Positions 34,636 through 48,720 of a DNA stretch of 64,000 nucleotides are shown here, piece after piece. The stretch comes from Saururus chinensis. Taxonomy: Eukaryota; Streptophyta; Magnoliopsida; Piperales; Saururaceae. The position numbers and the translations under genes are program-made. The notes beneath the pieces were generated by a model. The model was not told where the DNA came from and did no database searches. It saw nothing but the letters and a program-made list of their open reading frames with translations. Every line of letters starts with the position of its first letter. The stretch's first letter is position 1. The stretch lies in NCBI GenBank assembly GCA_035235625.1, contig CP141143.1:38797178-38861177 (forward strand). The letters run 5' to 3'.

Positions 34636-36264
34636 GTGGCCAAAAACATTGCCAAGTTGAGAGAACTGTTGTCCCAAGGATTTTAGGAAGTGCCGAAAAC
34701 AATCATGGCGAAACAGGGTGTTAGAAGTCAATGTGGCAAAATCCCCGACCAACGGCGACGCACTAAGGTGGCCGGGAGAAAGGTCAAGCCAACATAAGTG
34801 CCGGTGAGACCATAAGTCGAGGGTGTACTCATTGAAGGTTGGCCGGTGGCTAAGACGTACTCGGAAAGCCCCAAGACGTCAAAATTTGCCATGGATAGCA
34901 CCCAACGGCGATGATTTCGAGTCAACAAGGGCCCACATAAGGGCGGAGAGCATGGGGCAACGCTCGAGGACAGAGGAGAGCTGGAGGAGGCTCTAGTGGT
35001 CAACTAAAATGGTGACGGAGCCATCTGATGGTTAGGCGGCACAAATACAGTGTCTAAACCCAAAAGCACATGCGTGGCCACATGCACACGCAACCAAAAA
35101 GGACCACTCTAGGGGAGATGAGTCGGACGGTAGCGGCCCAAGGCCCACAAAAGGGCAACTGAGCTATGGCCAGGAGGTGGTGGCTGATCAAAGTGGCGAC
35201 AATGCCAATCGCCACCCACAACCAATACATGTGGTGCGGGCGACTGTGCATCTCGCACGGTATAGGGCAAAGGTAAGCGGCCCATTCCAAGCAGAGGTAT
35301 AATCGGACCAAGTGGGGCTGACCCTCACTGTCGTCGAGTTGGGGTAGTGCCCACGATGACCAAGTGGCCCATGGCTTGCTGATGGTAACAACCTAAGACA
35401 TACCCAAAGCATCTAACCGGGCGGATCAAGACAATAGGGGCGAAGCGGGGTCGGAAACGGCAACCCCCTACTGACACTGGGTCGAGGTAGGCTGGATGGA
35501 GTCCATCCGGTGGCCGGGCAATGACCGAAAACACACCAGCATCTAAAAAAACCATCATGGATAGTGAAATAAAATATAACCCAAACTCAACCAAAGTACC
35601 GGTAGCTCACGGCGGAGTGAAGAAAGAATGGCGGCAGTTCTAGTCAGTACCTATGGGTTCCTAATGGCCAAATAAACATAAGTCTAATTGAGGGCGGCTA
35701 CAAACGACATCAAAATCGTATCACCACAGCTCAAAAATGAGATTTGGAGAGAAAAACCGAAGAAAAGTTCGGTACCTTGTGGAGGAGCAAAGAGGCCATG
35801 GCGGCCGTCATAGTTGGTACCTACGAACTCGTGGTAGTGAGGCAAAGAGGATCCTGATAAGAACTGGCAGAATCCAATGATGGAGGAGGGAGAACGGAGC
35901 GACCGAAATCTCACTCGAGTTCTCATAAAACTCACTGGACATCTATAAAATTTCTCAGGGCGTTGAAACTTCTGGAATCCTATTTACAGATTTCATATAT
36001 ATAATCTTTTTAATTTTTACATTTATGTCCCCAACACATGTTCACCCCCCAGTTACGCATTGTAGCTCCAAAATTCGCTCCGTAAGCACGCGGCAAAGCT
36101 TACGGCCTATGACTAAGCCCACACCCAACTCTATGGGTATAAATATTAGAGAAAATACATAAATATTAATACGCCAAAGTGTCACATTTTCCCGCCAAAA
36201 ATGACCAGAAAAATTGCATAAAAATCTCAAAAAATCGTAGAAAAATCAGGGACATTACACTATC

Positions 36265-37330
36265 TTAGGGTTAAGTTTTTTCTCAAGTGGATTGTACACC
36301 CTAACTTCAATAGGACAACCCCAGATGTGTACATGAACTAAACTAGGTTTCCACCCATTCCATAACTCAAATGTTGTTTTAGGAACGACTTTAGATGAAA
36401 CTTGATTTAGAATGTACATGGCTGTCTTTAAGGTTTCACTCCACATATTGAGAAGAAGGGAGGAGTTACTGATCATACTCCTCACCATATCTATCAAAGT
36501 GTGATTCCTTCTTTCAGCCACACCATTTTTGTTGTGGTGTGCCCAATACTGTGTATTGTGCGACAATGCCATGTTCCTTCATGAACTGCACAAATGGTCC
36601 ATGTTTTTTTTCACTCTCTATGTACCTACCATAGTATTCCCCTCTTATGTCTGATCTAACAATTTTGATACTCATGCTAGATTGTTTCTCTACCATTGCC
36701 TTATAAGTCTTGAAAGCATTAAATGTTTCTAACTTTTCATTTAAGAGATAAAGATATATGTATCGGGTATGATCATCTATAAAGGTAATGAAATACCTTT
36801 GACCATTCAGACATGGTGTACTAAACAGTCTACAAATATCAGTGTGTATGATGCTTAATTCTCATCATGCCTCTTAGCACCCTTAAAAGACTTGTTAGTG
36901 TGATTTCTTTTTATGCAGTCTATACATGTCTCAAGATCAGTAAAGCTAAGAGTTTTTAAAACTCATTCTCTTACTAATCGCTTTAAGCAGTCAATGGAGA
37001 TATGCCTCAATAGCCTATACTATAACATAGAGGAATTCTTTTTAATAACACTTCCATGCACAAACATAATAGATTCTTCAAAGAAAACATGCAAAGAGAG
37101 ACAATATAATCCATCTATTAAGGAACTAGAACCAATGGTAACTAAATCTTTAATAATCATAAATGAGGAATTCATAAACTGAAAATTAAAGCCGTGAGGC
37201 ACTAGTCTTGATATAGAAACTAAGTTCTTTGAAAAACTTGGAATATAAAAAGTTATCTCTAAATTTAAGGTGTATCCTATATGAAGAACAAGGTGATATG
37301 TTCCCACATATTCAACCTTTAAACACATCT
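36265..37330 (-). pseudogene. Copia GAG-pre-integrase and integrase core
   Basis: The minus strand encodes the pre-integrase segment (GYTLNLEITFYIPSFSKNLV, SSLIDGLYCLSLH) at 37020-37328. The integrase core follows at 36255-36700: KIVRSDIRGEYYGRYIESEK, KEHGIVAQYTVLGTPQQ, NGVAERRNHTLIDMVRSMIS and LNMWSETLKTAMYILN. The D..G and E positions of the DDE site look retained in these stretches, but frames change near 36530 and 36850. The core is cut by the giant LTR at 36260. Confidence 0.93.
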
Positions 37331-37494
37331 TATTTCTTTAATAAATGTTGTGCTCCTCATCATTTGGTTTCCTTAGTTTGAGAAATCCCTACATGACAGT
37401 AGAAACATGGATTGTAGAACCAGAATCAATCTACCATGTGTTATTATGATGAGAATCAAAATATTTAAATTCATAACACACTAAAGACATCAAA

Positions 37495-38100
37495 TTACCT
37501 CATTTCTTGGCAAGCCACTTCTGATATTTAGGGCAATCTTTCTTCATGTGTCATTTCTTCTTGTAGAAAAAATATTTAATTTCCTTGGTGATGCTAGTGG
37601 ACTTCATTGGCACATTTTTACCAGTTTTCTTCTTTGGAGCACAATGATTTCCCTTCTTCTGTCCTTTATGAGAAAGTAGATGGGCACTTTCTAGCTTCTC
37701 TTACTTAAGCTTCCTTTCTTCCTATGCACACATACTCAGAAGGTCATTAACTGACCATTAAGTGTTATGTGTGTTATAAGAGATCTTAAATAACCCATAT
37801 TGTGCACGTAGGGAGTTCAGAATAAAGTCGACTAAAATAGTGTCATCAATCTTTATTTTCATGTTGCTCAACTAATTAGCAATATCATGCATCTACATGA
37901 TATGCTCTCTCACTCCTTTGTCATCTATTTGCCACATGGATGACAACTTGGACATTAAGGTGCTGGCCAAGTCTTTATCAGAACTCTTGAATTGAGCTTC
38001 AATAGCTTTCAAAAGTTCTTGAATTGTAGCGCATTCTAAGATGGATCCCCAATGCTTTTATTTATGTGAGACGTTATGAGCATCATGTTTAAGTGGTTAG
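37495..38100 (-). pseudogene. Copia gag with decayed zinc knuckle
   Basis: Reading the minus strand gives ATIQELLKAIEAQFKSSDKD, LASTLMSKLSSMWQIDDKGV, a stop, then KIDDTILVDFILNSLRAQYG, the UBN2-type gag of copia elements. A zinc knuckle follows near 37510-37580 as FFYKKK (stop) HMKKDCPKYQKW; the first cysteines are phenylalanine and tyrosine and a glycine codon is a stop, so RNA binding is lost. Confidence 0.85.
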
Positions 38101-40085
38101 ACTACTCCTACTTTTCGAAAGATGCCACCTCACTTGACGTACTTTTTTTCATAGGAGTGGTGGGTACATCCATTTGAAATGCCAAATCCAAGTCCATGCA
38201 TCCTAATAATAAAAGCATCATTTCCTTCTAATCCATAAAATTGTCCACAGACAATAATAGAAGGTGCTGAGCTGATTAGGGTCAGAAATAAAAGTTGGAT
38301 AAGTTGCAATAAAGAAATAAATACATGCAAATAATTAATAAGGGCAAGAAACAATAACATAAGTATGAAATAGCCAATGCTAAAATCATATAGTAAAATT
38401 GTAAACCTTCATTTGGGCAAATGTTACAATCTAAACCAAACTTACTAAACCGTATAGAAACAAATGTTCATTTTATTTAATGATAAGGCTAGCGGGTTAT
38501 ACATAAAATATTTCTAGAAAATCTCACACTTTTGGGCTTAGGAGTTCACTCATGTTAAAATATATAACCCTCCACCCTATCCTGATTATGTGACGCTAAT
38601 TACCACCTCCCTTTAGGGCCGGATAATAATCTGTGTCATATAATCAAAATTTGATGACAACACAATATTTTTTATGTATGTGAATCTATGCACCTCATAG
38701 TAGTATTCTATATGATTCACACGTTAAAAAATAACTTAGATTGCTTTGGCCAATATTAAGTCATCTCAACGGATGTGAGAATTGAATTTGTGATTATGAC
38801 CTTTTTTTGGAACTCGGCCAGGGGTTCCATCACCACACACCACAATAAAAAAATATAGTCTACAATCCATGTATAGTCCTTAAAAAAATAAAAAATAACA
38901 ATTATACAAGTTGGAAGCTTTAGGCCCTTAAAATAGAAACAATGTACATTAATTCTTGATGACTACATCCACCTCCAGATGGGGTCCTTGCATTCTGGTG
39001 TCGCTTACAATATGTATAATGTATACTCTCTACAAAAATTACATAAGTGGTGCACTCAACAATTTTAAAAAAAAATTTGAGAACATATGATTGCAATATA
39101 ATCCCCTGGCCGGCCCATATCATTAATAAAGCCTTTAAACGATAATTAAAACACATTTACATGCAATCACAACTATATAAAACTATTTCTCTTTTTTTTT
39201 AGCTGGAATTGGGTTAGACAGGGTCAACTGACCTGGTGTTCATGCAAGTCAACATTGACCTATGGTGCGGGTCATCACTGACGCGCGGTGCGGGCGAATA
39301 ATGACCTGCACAGGCAGATCTGGGCTGACCTGTGCGGGCTGGGCTAAGACGACCTGCTTGCACGGGTCATCTTCAACCTCTATCCTTGGCGAGAGGTCTC
39401 AGATCTGGCTGAGTGAATATCTTTGTCCACCGTCAACCGGCGAAGCCGCTGGTGTCCGGACCAGTAAACACGCAACCCGACGGAGGTGATCTAAGATCCA
39501 ACAGTATTTTACAATGGGAGGCGGCCTATAGGGGCATTTCAGAAAATGCATAGTGCGAGGAAAAAACCTGGCGACTATGCGCAACACTCATCGGAAGCCT
39601 AGGAGATCGGAAATCATTCCGCCCGATGACAGAGGTTTGAGATCCATCCCTAATTTCAAACAACATTGTCTGGCAACATGCGTTTCACCCCTTAACAGTG
39701 GGAATAAAACAACAAAGGAAGAAAACAACGGCTTTGTGTGTAGAGGCGGCACTAGCCAGCACAAAGACACTGTGAGGAGATGTTGCCGTAGGATCGAAGA
39801 CAAGGGCGATGGCCAGAGGCCCCCAACAGCCGAAAAACTGAAGTGATGCACATAAAGAGAGAAAAAAATAGATTTTTCAGCTGTCATTGGACTGTGCGAA
39901 TGGATCATGAGGGCCGACGCAGTAGTAGTGCTGGCAAGAGCCCAATGCCTAGCAGTGATGGCTCTGGCACGGTCTTCTGCTTCGGCCAATAGTCTGGCAG
40001 TTGCTAGTGGACTGGTAGCTACCCGATTCCAATGAAAGCGAGCATATTTTTTTTTTGTCGTAGAAAACCATGCCTTGATACCAAT
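38101..40085 (-). mobile_element. Copia leader with primer-binding site
   Basis: There is no recognisable protein domain. Minus-strand TGGTATCAAGGCATGG (40068-40083) lies two bases from the LTR and matches the initiator tRNA-Met type primer site of copia elements. About 39230-39370 has repeated GACCTGTGCGGGC-like motifs. The leader is long (about 2 kb), so further decayed insertions or a long untranslated region are possible. Confidence 0.75.
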
Positions 40086-40480
40086 TGAAAGACTAAAATA
40101 CAATAGTTTTAGGCATACTTGTAGTCATTAGAGCCTTCAACCAAGCTTAATCCTCTTGTTGAAGCCTTGTCTCTACTAATCCTCTTCAGAATCACACAAT
40201 GAGTTTTTGGTTTAGAACTGACTGAGAATAATCTCGCTTAAGACAACTTATTAGGATGATTAATAGTGTATTTATAACTAAATCAGGATACTATTATTAA
40301 AACCCTAGAATCCTGACCTTTCATCTAGAGGCCAGCCAATAGTCTAGATTCGCCACTCAAAACCAGAGCTTAATGGGTATTTTGACTTAGGCCCATTACC
40401 GAGACAGTTTTAAAAGCCCAAACAGTGTTAATTGAAACAGTTGGGCTACTTGATGTTTTAATACAAAAGCAAGCCTAACA
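40086..40480 (-). mobile_element. Copia 5' LTR (395 bp)
   Basis: On the minus strand it starts TGTTAGGCTTGC and ends AGTCTTTCA. Direct partner of 22191-22587. TTATC follows at 40481. Confidence 0.95.
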
Positions 40481-40886
40481 TTATCCAGATGCAATAAATT
40501 TTCTTGTGAAGCCAATCATAACTAGTAAGTTAGCCTAAGGACCTCCTACACCCCCGACCAATCACAAAGTAATTTCCTCCCTCTAAATATAGAAAAATGA
40601 AGTTTATGTACATATATCTATCATAAAAAGCTAAACTATAATAAATGAGAAGCTATATGACTAATCTCTCGCTAAGACTTAATAGTTATTTATATTTTAT
40701 TATTATTATAAATAAAAAAATAACAAAATTTGATAATTATATATAATAAAATTTTAATATAGACCTATTAGTAAATATGGATGATCCCAGGGTATTGATA
40801 AGAATTATCTTTAAAATAAAATGTGCTGAAGTGGTAACTCAGTTTTATTTGAAACAAACAAAAAACAAAAAAATGGAAGTAAAATA

Positions 40887-41470
40887 GAATGTGGCTATTT
40901 GAACCCCGTTTTTTCCCCTCTATCCCCCAAACAAAGAAAAAAATCCCCCTATCTCCCCCATCCCTTTTACCCATGCTCCCCCCAAACATATTCCCCTCTA
41001 TCTCCCCCATCTCTTCTCCTCCGGTGCTAGAGGCTGTTAGCACCAACTCCGACGGTGGACGACCAGATCTGGCCGGTTGTGACAACTGTGACCAGTATAG
41101 GTCGCAGTTTATCAGATCTGGCCGGGTGCGGCCTGCGTGTAGTTACGACCAGCTCGTGGCTGCAGTTGGTTGCAGTTAGCCAAATCTGGCTAGTCGCGGC
41201 CGGCGCGCAGCCTGCGTGCAGTTGCCAACCGTGATTAGCAGGCGGCCATTAGTCATGACTGGTATGGGCGGTTACAGCCTATGAGCAGCCACGGTCGGCA
41301 ACTGCAGGCTGCAACCATCTACAGTAGTAAAAAAAATATGTCAGCGACAGAGAAGAAGATACTGGTGCCGAAATAAAGGAAAAAAAATAAAATAAAAAAA
41401 TATGAGAAAGGAATCTAAGGTAAATTAAATAGGAGATACGGGGAAAAACGGGGTTGAAATAGCCACGTTC
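40887..41470. mobile_element. Non-autonomous MULE (584 bp) just upstream of polyphenol oxidase
   Basis: The terminal inverted repeats are about 31 bp: GAATGTGGCTATTTGAACCC on the left against GAACGTGGCTATTTCAACCC (reverse complement) on the right. The flanks AGTAAAATA (40878-40886) and AGTCAAATA (41471-41479) form a 9-bp duplication with one mismatch, the length made by Mutator-like transposases. The interior is GC-rich, with repeated AGATCTGGCC motifs. No transposase is present. Its right end is 88 bases before the coding exon of PPO. Confidence 0.9.
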
Positions 41471-41558
41471 AGTCAAATATTCAAGGGGAATTAAATTGTG
41501 CATTTTACTAGGCTAAGATTCCATCCCTATTAAGCTTTCCTTTCTTCTGAATTTTCAG

Positions 41559-43260
41559 GGATCTGCAACACATTGAGGAGCAAGTCAATCCAATGCATTA
41601 CCTGTCTATTGCCTTCCAGTGGCTCAACCACAGAATCCCTACCCCATCGGACCTTCCTTTATCTTCTTCCAAAACTGCCGAACCGAACAGCATCCCCTTG
41701 GCGGCCGACCTCTCCACTTGCCACAAGGCCCTCTCCGACGCCGGCGCCCCGCTCTACTGTTGCCCACCCCGCCGTGAGTCTGAGGAGCCGGTTATCGATT
41801 TCGTGTTCCCCAGCCCATCGGAGCCGAAGCGCATCCGCCGCCCAGCCCACCTAGTTGCCCACGACGAGGAGTACCTGGCCAAGTACGAGAAAGCCATCGA
41901 CATCTTGAAACAATACCCGTATGACGACCCCTTCAACTACCTTCGCCAGGCCAACATGCACTGCATCTACTGCACCGGCGCCTACAACCAGCTCAACTCC
42001 TCCGCCCTCTTCAAGATCCATCGCTCCTGGCTTTTCTTCCCCTGGCACCGCATTTTCATCTACTTTCATGAGCGCTTCATGGCCAAGCTCATAGGCGATG
42101 ACACCTTTGCACTGCCCTACTGGAACTGGGACCATCCGGACGGCATGGTGATCCCCAGCTACTACTATCGGCCAGGGGCTTTCGTTGACAAGGACCGTGA
42201 GCGAGCACACCATCCTCCCGAGGTGGTCGACGACAGCTTCGACTATGTTGAGAAAGGCCTCGGCCCAGAGGAGCAGATCGCGTCTAACCTGGCCTTCATG
42301 TATCATCAGATGGTCTCTGGGGCGAAGAAGCCCGAGCTCTTCATGGGATGCCGACGGACGTTCGGAACGGAGGGAGTATGCGACGGCCCCGGTACGATCG
42401 AGGTCGCGCCGCATAATGCCTTACATACGTGGGTGGGCAACACGGACCAGCCGGAGAGGGAGAACATGGGAGCCTTCTACTCTGCCGCCCGCGACCCTAT
42501 TTTCTATGCACACCACGCAAACATCGATCGGCTGTGGACGGTGTGGAAGCGGTTGCGGGGCAACGAGCCGGAGTTTGTCGACCCAGTCTGGCTCGACTCC
42601 TACTTCTACTTTCACAATGAAAACCGGCAGCTGGTGCGGATCAAGGTCCGGGACTGCCTCGACATGGACAAGCTCGGGTATAGCTACGAGGAGGCTGAGC
42701 TCCCATGGCTTCACGCTCGGCCACGGCCATCAGTTCCACCCAGGTTCGCTCGCCAGGTACTCAAAATGAGAGAGAACGAGCACAACAATGGGCTGTTGTT
42801 GCCCGGCGAGACTACTTTCTCTGCATCTTCAGATTTTGGCCCAGAAGGCCGGAGACTGGACGCTCCGGTGAGGGCGAAGGTATATAGGCAGAAGAGGCGT
42901 AGGACGGAAAGGGAGAAGAAGGAGGAGGAGGAGGTGCTGGTGGTGTATGGGATTAATATTGAGAAAGACATGTACGTCAAGTTTGATGTGTTTGTGAACG
43001 CGATCAACGATTTGATGCTGGGGCCGGAGGCGAGGGAGTTTGCCGGAACGTTCGTCAATATGCGGCATGGGGCGAGGGTGGTGCTCAGGGAAGGGGACTC
43101 GCCGGCGATGGGTAAGATCAACTTGAAGCTGGGGATATCGGAGCTGCTGGAGGATTTGGAGGCGGAGGACGAGGAGAGCATTTGGTTGACGCTCGTGCCC
43201 AAGGGCAACACAGGAGTGAACACCACTGTCGGCGGGATTCGGATTGAGTACATGCAGTAG
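41559..43260 (+). CDS. PPO: Polyphenol oxidase (tyrosinase/catechol oxidase type)
   Basis: Copper enzyme oxidising o-diphenols to o-quinones. The uninterrupted frame from ATG 41593 encodes 555 residues; the frame is open from a likely splice acceptor (TTTTCAG, 41552-41558), so an upstream exon is possible. CuA: H123 in ANMHCIYCTGAYNQ, H143 in KIHRSW, H152 in FFPWHR; C127 is placed to form the thioether with H143. CuB: H274 and H278 in VAPHNALHTW, and a histidine of H307-H308 in DPIFYAHHANIDR. E270 (water-keeper position) and N275 follow the pair linked with monophenolase activity in plant tyrosinases. DPVWLDS (330-336) stands where the family has DWL; KFDV is at 463-466. A basic-acidic linker (433-448) joins the C-terminal shielding domain. 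No clear chloroplast transit peptide with twin arginine precedes AADLSTC (37-43); plant PPOs usually have one. G/C-ending codons dominate. Confidence 0.96.
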
Positions 43261-45780
<2,520 letters not shown>

Positions 45781-46985
45781 TTACCATGACCCCGGACTTA
45801 TATACTGTACAAGTGCCCAGTTGAAAAATAGCCGTCTGATAGAGCACAACCACGATTCTGTCAGAATCCCCCGAAAAAAAACATTCCCGCATATCCTTCC
45901 TTCCCTCTGCTGGAGTTCCACCCCACACTGTCTAACTGGCGTCATTTATGGTGGGGCTGTCAGCGGCCGATCGGCAGAGAAATGGAGTTCCTTCCTTCCC
46001 CACCTAGCCCCTTGAGCTCCTTTCTTTGCTGCCCATCTCCTCGAGCTCCTTCCTTCCCCGCCCATCCCCATGAATTCCTTCTCGATGAAACCATGCTCTA
46101 CCCTCTCTCTCTCTCTCTCTCTATGGATTATAAATGTAAGTTCTTTCCTTTTCTGCGAAATAAATGACGATTAACTGTCGATGGGACTCAAGCTCTTTAT
46201 TTGCTTGTTTGTATCAATGAGGGTTTCTCTAATTTTTGTTACTTTTCTTTTCATTGTGATTTTTGTTACAGACATGACTGGATTTCTTGTTTTATCTTTA
46301 CTGATAATGGTTTCCTCAAGTTTTACTGATAAGGGCTTGCGAAAATGGAATAGCTTCTACGTATGTTTCAATCTGTTTGTTTTAATTTTGCTCTAATATT
46401 CTCCATATGCCTATTTTGATGAATGTTTTTGTTTGACCTTCTCTGTACAGGGTGTTCAATATGGAATGTAGTGTTTCCCTTAGACGCTACTCTCACTCAT
46501 GGACATATTTCTGTGCATTGATGGTTGTTTTTAGTTTTATATCTCTCACTAAATTTTGAATCTTTTCTGGGGAAACAAAATTATTTGTAAAGTGCTATTC
46601 TATGATTTACTATTAGATATTTTGAATTTTTCTTCCTCCATTCAACCTTTTCTTCTCTACCAGCTTATCTTTATATTTTATTGCTGTATAAAATTAGATT
46701 TCATTTGGGAGCCTGATATTGATTTTGATCTAAAATGTGTTGGCAATTCATTCACCATCCATGACTCAACAGTCAACACTGGCTCAACAGAGTGATACCT
46801 TCTTTGATGCAGATGGCTCAACAGTTAACACTGGCTGATCTTCAGCAGGCCCTGGAAGATTATTTACTAGTTTTAATGGGACTAGTAATATATTAACATG
46901 AGTTACTCAAATTCTTGGTCATCTATTATAATATAGTGCATAATCTGTTTCGGCCATTTACAATTATTTTCATTATACGGTATAG
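45781..46985. other. No recognised gene; (CT)n microsatellite and short direct repeat
   Basis: CT repeats occupy about 46099-46122. GACTCAACAGTCAACACTGG (46761) and GGCTCAACAGTTAACACTGG (about 46811) form a direct repeat 50 bases apart. ORFs at 46.2-46.8 kb are hydrophobic by AT-richness and show no motif. Confidence 0.55.
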
Positions 46986-47044
46986 GAACATCTTTAAAGA
47001 GCATGGTTCAATTTGAATGGGTTAACCAAGAGGATGATGCAGAG
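46986..47044 (+). pseudogene. Exon-like sequence, unidentified
   Basis: TATAG|GAAC and GCAGAG|GTAAGA are good splice acceptor and donor signals around an open frame reading GTSLKSMVQFEWVNQEDDAE. It precedes the NADH-GOGAT remains. The source gene was not recognised and the reading could be chance. Confidence 0.3.
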
Positions 47045-47195
47045 GTAAGAATTTGAAAGGAGTTATACTTTCTATGCTATATACTAGAAGTTACTACATT
47101 TCTTTTCAATTAGTAACCGTGATCTTTTACATGTCTTAAATTTGACTGGCACTGTAAACTATTTGAAACAGGAAGAGAACTGTATCTTCATTCTT

Positions 47196-47992
47196 GTAGT
47201 TTTTCTTTTCCAACTTATCATTGGAGGAAAGGTGGAGAAGTGCATCTTATTGATCCCTTTTCCATTGCAAAGCTGCAAGAAGCAGCAAGAGCAAAGAATG
47301 TTTCTGCATATAAAGAATATTCTAGAACGATACAAGAGCTGAATAAAAGCTGCAATTTGCATGGTATGTTAAATTTAAAGATGTTCAGGAAAAGGTTCCA
47401 TTGGATGAAGTAGAGCCTACTAGCGAGATTGTGAAAAGATTCTATACTGGCGCCATGAGTTATGGGTCAATCTCACTGGAGGCCCACGCTGCCCTTGCTA
47501 TTGGTATGAACACAAATGGATGAACTCTAGATAAAAAAGGCTCAGATAGACATTCTATGCCAGTAGTGTACATTCCATGGATCCTGTTATGGTAAATGAG
47601 GAGTTCTCTTCTTTCCCATTTGGCACACGTTTCTATTGGAATGACGGTTCCCTTCATTTATGTATTTATGTTCACGACAGATGTTGCAGAGTATGCAAAG
47701 CACCTCAGTGTGTCTTTGTATCCTTAACTTATGCATACCTTTAGCATTGTGTGAGATGTATCAGCTAGAATTTCGTTTTCTTTTTAGTGGTTGATTTTTT
47801 GCTAAACAATTTTTGATTTTATTGAAACAGGGGGCTAAGCCTAGTGAAGGAGGTGAGCTTCTAGGCCATAAGGTTATTGGTGATATTGTTGTAACAAGGA
47901 ATTCCACTGTTGGTGTGGGATTGATTTGTCCCCCTCCTCATCATGACATCTGTTATGTTGAGGATCTTGCTCAGTTAACTCATGTTCTCAAG
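47196..47992 (+). pseudogene. GLT1: NADH-dependent glutamate synthase fragment, broken
   Basis: Three stretches match the plant enzyme that makes glutamate from glutamine and 2-oxoglutarate. First, 47216-47366 reads [20 protein letters not shown] and [20 protein letters not shown]. Second, after a one-base deletion near 47371, the next frame reads [20 protein letters not shown] and [20 protein letters not shown], then stops at 47521. Third, 47831-47992 is an exon of 54 intact codons ([20 protein letters not shown] .. CPPPHHDI .. VEDLAQL) with AACAG acceptor and AAG|GTATTT donor. Wording of these blocks fits NADH- rather than ferredoxin-dependent GOGAT. The catalytic GGKSNTGEGGE segment is lost. 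Only about 200 of some 2100 residues remain, with introns, so it is a DNA-level fragment. Confidence 0.92.
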
Positions 47993-48326
47993 GTATTTAT
48001 ATCTTTGTTTTACCTTTAAAAAATTTGACCTGATGAATTAGTTGTGCACAACTTTCGTAAGAGTAATATGAATCAATTTAATTGAGGTGGGGATGTGGTT
48101 CTAAATAAGTTTAGTGTAGCTCTCCATTAGATTTTTTAGTCTACTCATTTTTTAGTTTACTATTGGTGTCATTGACAAAATTTGATATGTTCAAAACAAT
48201 GATTTGTTGACAATTGTTGAAAATTATTATTGTGAAATTTTTTTTTTTGAAATTCACTGTCATGGGAAAGCTATCCTTATCTCGTGACCTTTGTATATAT
48301 TTGTTGTATTAGCTCTTTTCTTTGTT

Positions 48327-48720
48327 GTGGAACAATTGGGGAAAGCCGTGACCTTCTCACAGCACTCTCAAAATGTGTGAGATGGTGAAAAAACTGTGAA
48401 GATAGGGCTTGTTGCTTCTACTGTCGTTGGTGAAGTAGACATTAAGCAACTAGTATGCAAACAAATATGAATGGAATGCGTTCAACATTATGAAGTTGCT
48501 TCCATGTTTGATTACTGTTTGTTAGGCAGGTAAAAATTATAGGCTCATTGGAGCTCGAGGAAGACAAGATCTCACCTAAATGATTAAGCTTGTTGAGACT
48601 AGTATCTTTAATCTTAACGTTTCTGTTTCAAGTAAATGTAAATTTGAGGAAGCTAACAAAACCTAGGAGGATCTTGATAGGGGAAAGATTGTCACTAGAG
48701 CTGTTGTTGAGGTCATGTAG
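48327..48720 (+). pseudogene. Zinc-type alcohol dehydrogenase (HER2-like) C-terminal fragment
   Basis: The frame reads LGKAVTFSQHSQNV (stop) DGEKT, VKIGLVASTVVGEVDIKQLV, then after about 70 extra bases QVKIIGS, a frameshift, GARGRQDLT (stop) MIKLVET and SSKCKFEEANKT (stop) EDLDR, GKIVTRAVVEVM and the final stop at 48718. This resembles the C-terminal Rossmann part of the GroES-like zinc alcohol dehydrogenase typified by Arabidopsis At5g63620 (HER2). The extra 70 bases ending in TTAGGCAG look like an intron remnant, so the piece came from genomic DNA rather than mRNA. Three in-frame stops and a frameshift make it dead. It lies 335 bases after the GOGAT exon on the same strand. Confidence 0.88.

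Larger units (their letters stand above)
30279..36259 (-). mobile_element. Giant solo LTR, copy 2 (about 4.5 kb plus a nested LTR)
   Basis: The plus-strand termini are TGTAACGTCTGAG and GGGACATTACA; both ends give TGTAAYGTC when read inwards. The flanks CTGTC (30274-30278) and CTATC (36260-36264) are a 5-bp duplication with one mismatch, and copia integrase sequence lies directly on both sides. There is no primer site or coding domain inside, so it is a solo LTR. Without the Athila-like LTR at 33202-34635 and its extra target copy it is about 4540 bp, unusually long for an LTR. Orientation is taken from comparison with Del/Tekay-type LTRs (inference). Confidence 0.88.
22191..40480 (-). mobile_element. 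Ty1/copia retrotransposon with two large insertions
   Basis: Two LTRs of about 395 bp (22191-22587 and 40086-40480) in direct orientation bracket gag, integrase, RT and RNase H on the minus strand in copia order. A primer-binding site adjoins the 40.1 kb LTR and a purine-rich tract (minus strand) adjoins the 22.6 kb LTR. Flanks TTATT (22186-22190) and TTATC (40481-40485) are a 5-bp duplication with one mismatch. Gypsy-2 (23742-29049) and a giant solo LTR (30279-36259) are inserted; without them the element is about 7 kb. Many stops and frameshifts make it inactive. Confidence 0.95.

Noticed and set aside
22191-40480. Integrated plant pararetrovirus
   Set aside because: The RT-bearing parts have retrotransposon LTRs, integrase, target duplications and primer sites; no movement-protein or coat-type region is visible.
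48327-48720. Processed (mRNA-derived) copy of the alcohol dehydrogenase
   Set aside because: About 70 extra bases ending in TTAGGCAG sit at an internal junction as an intron would, and no poly-A tail or flanking duplication is seen.
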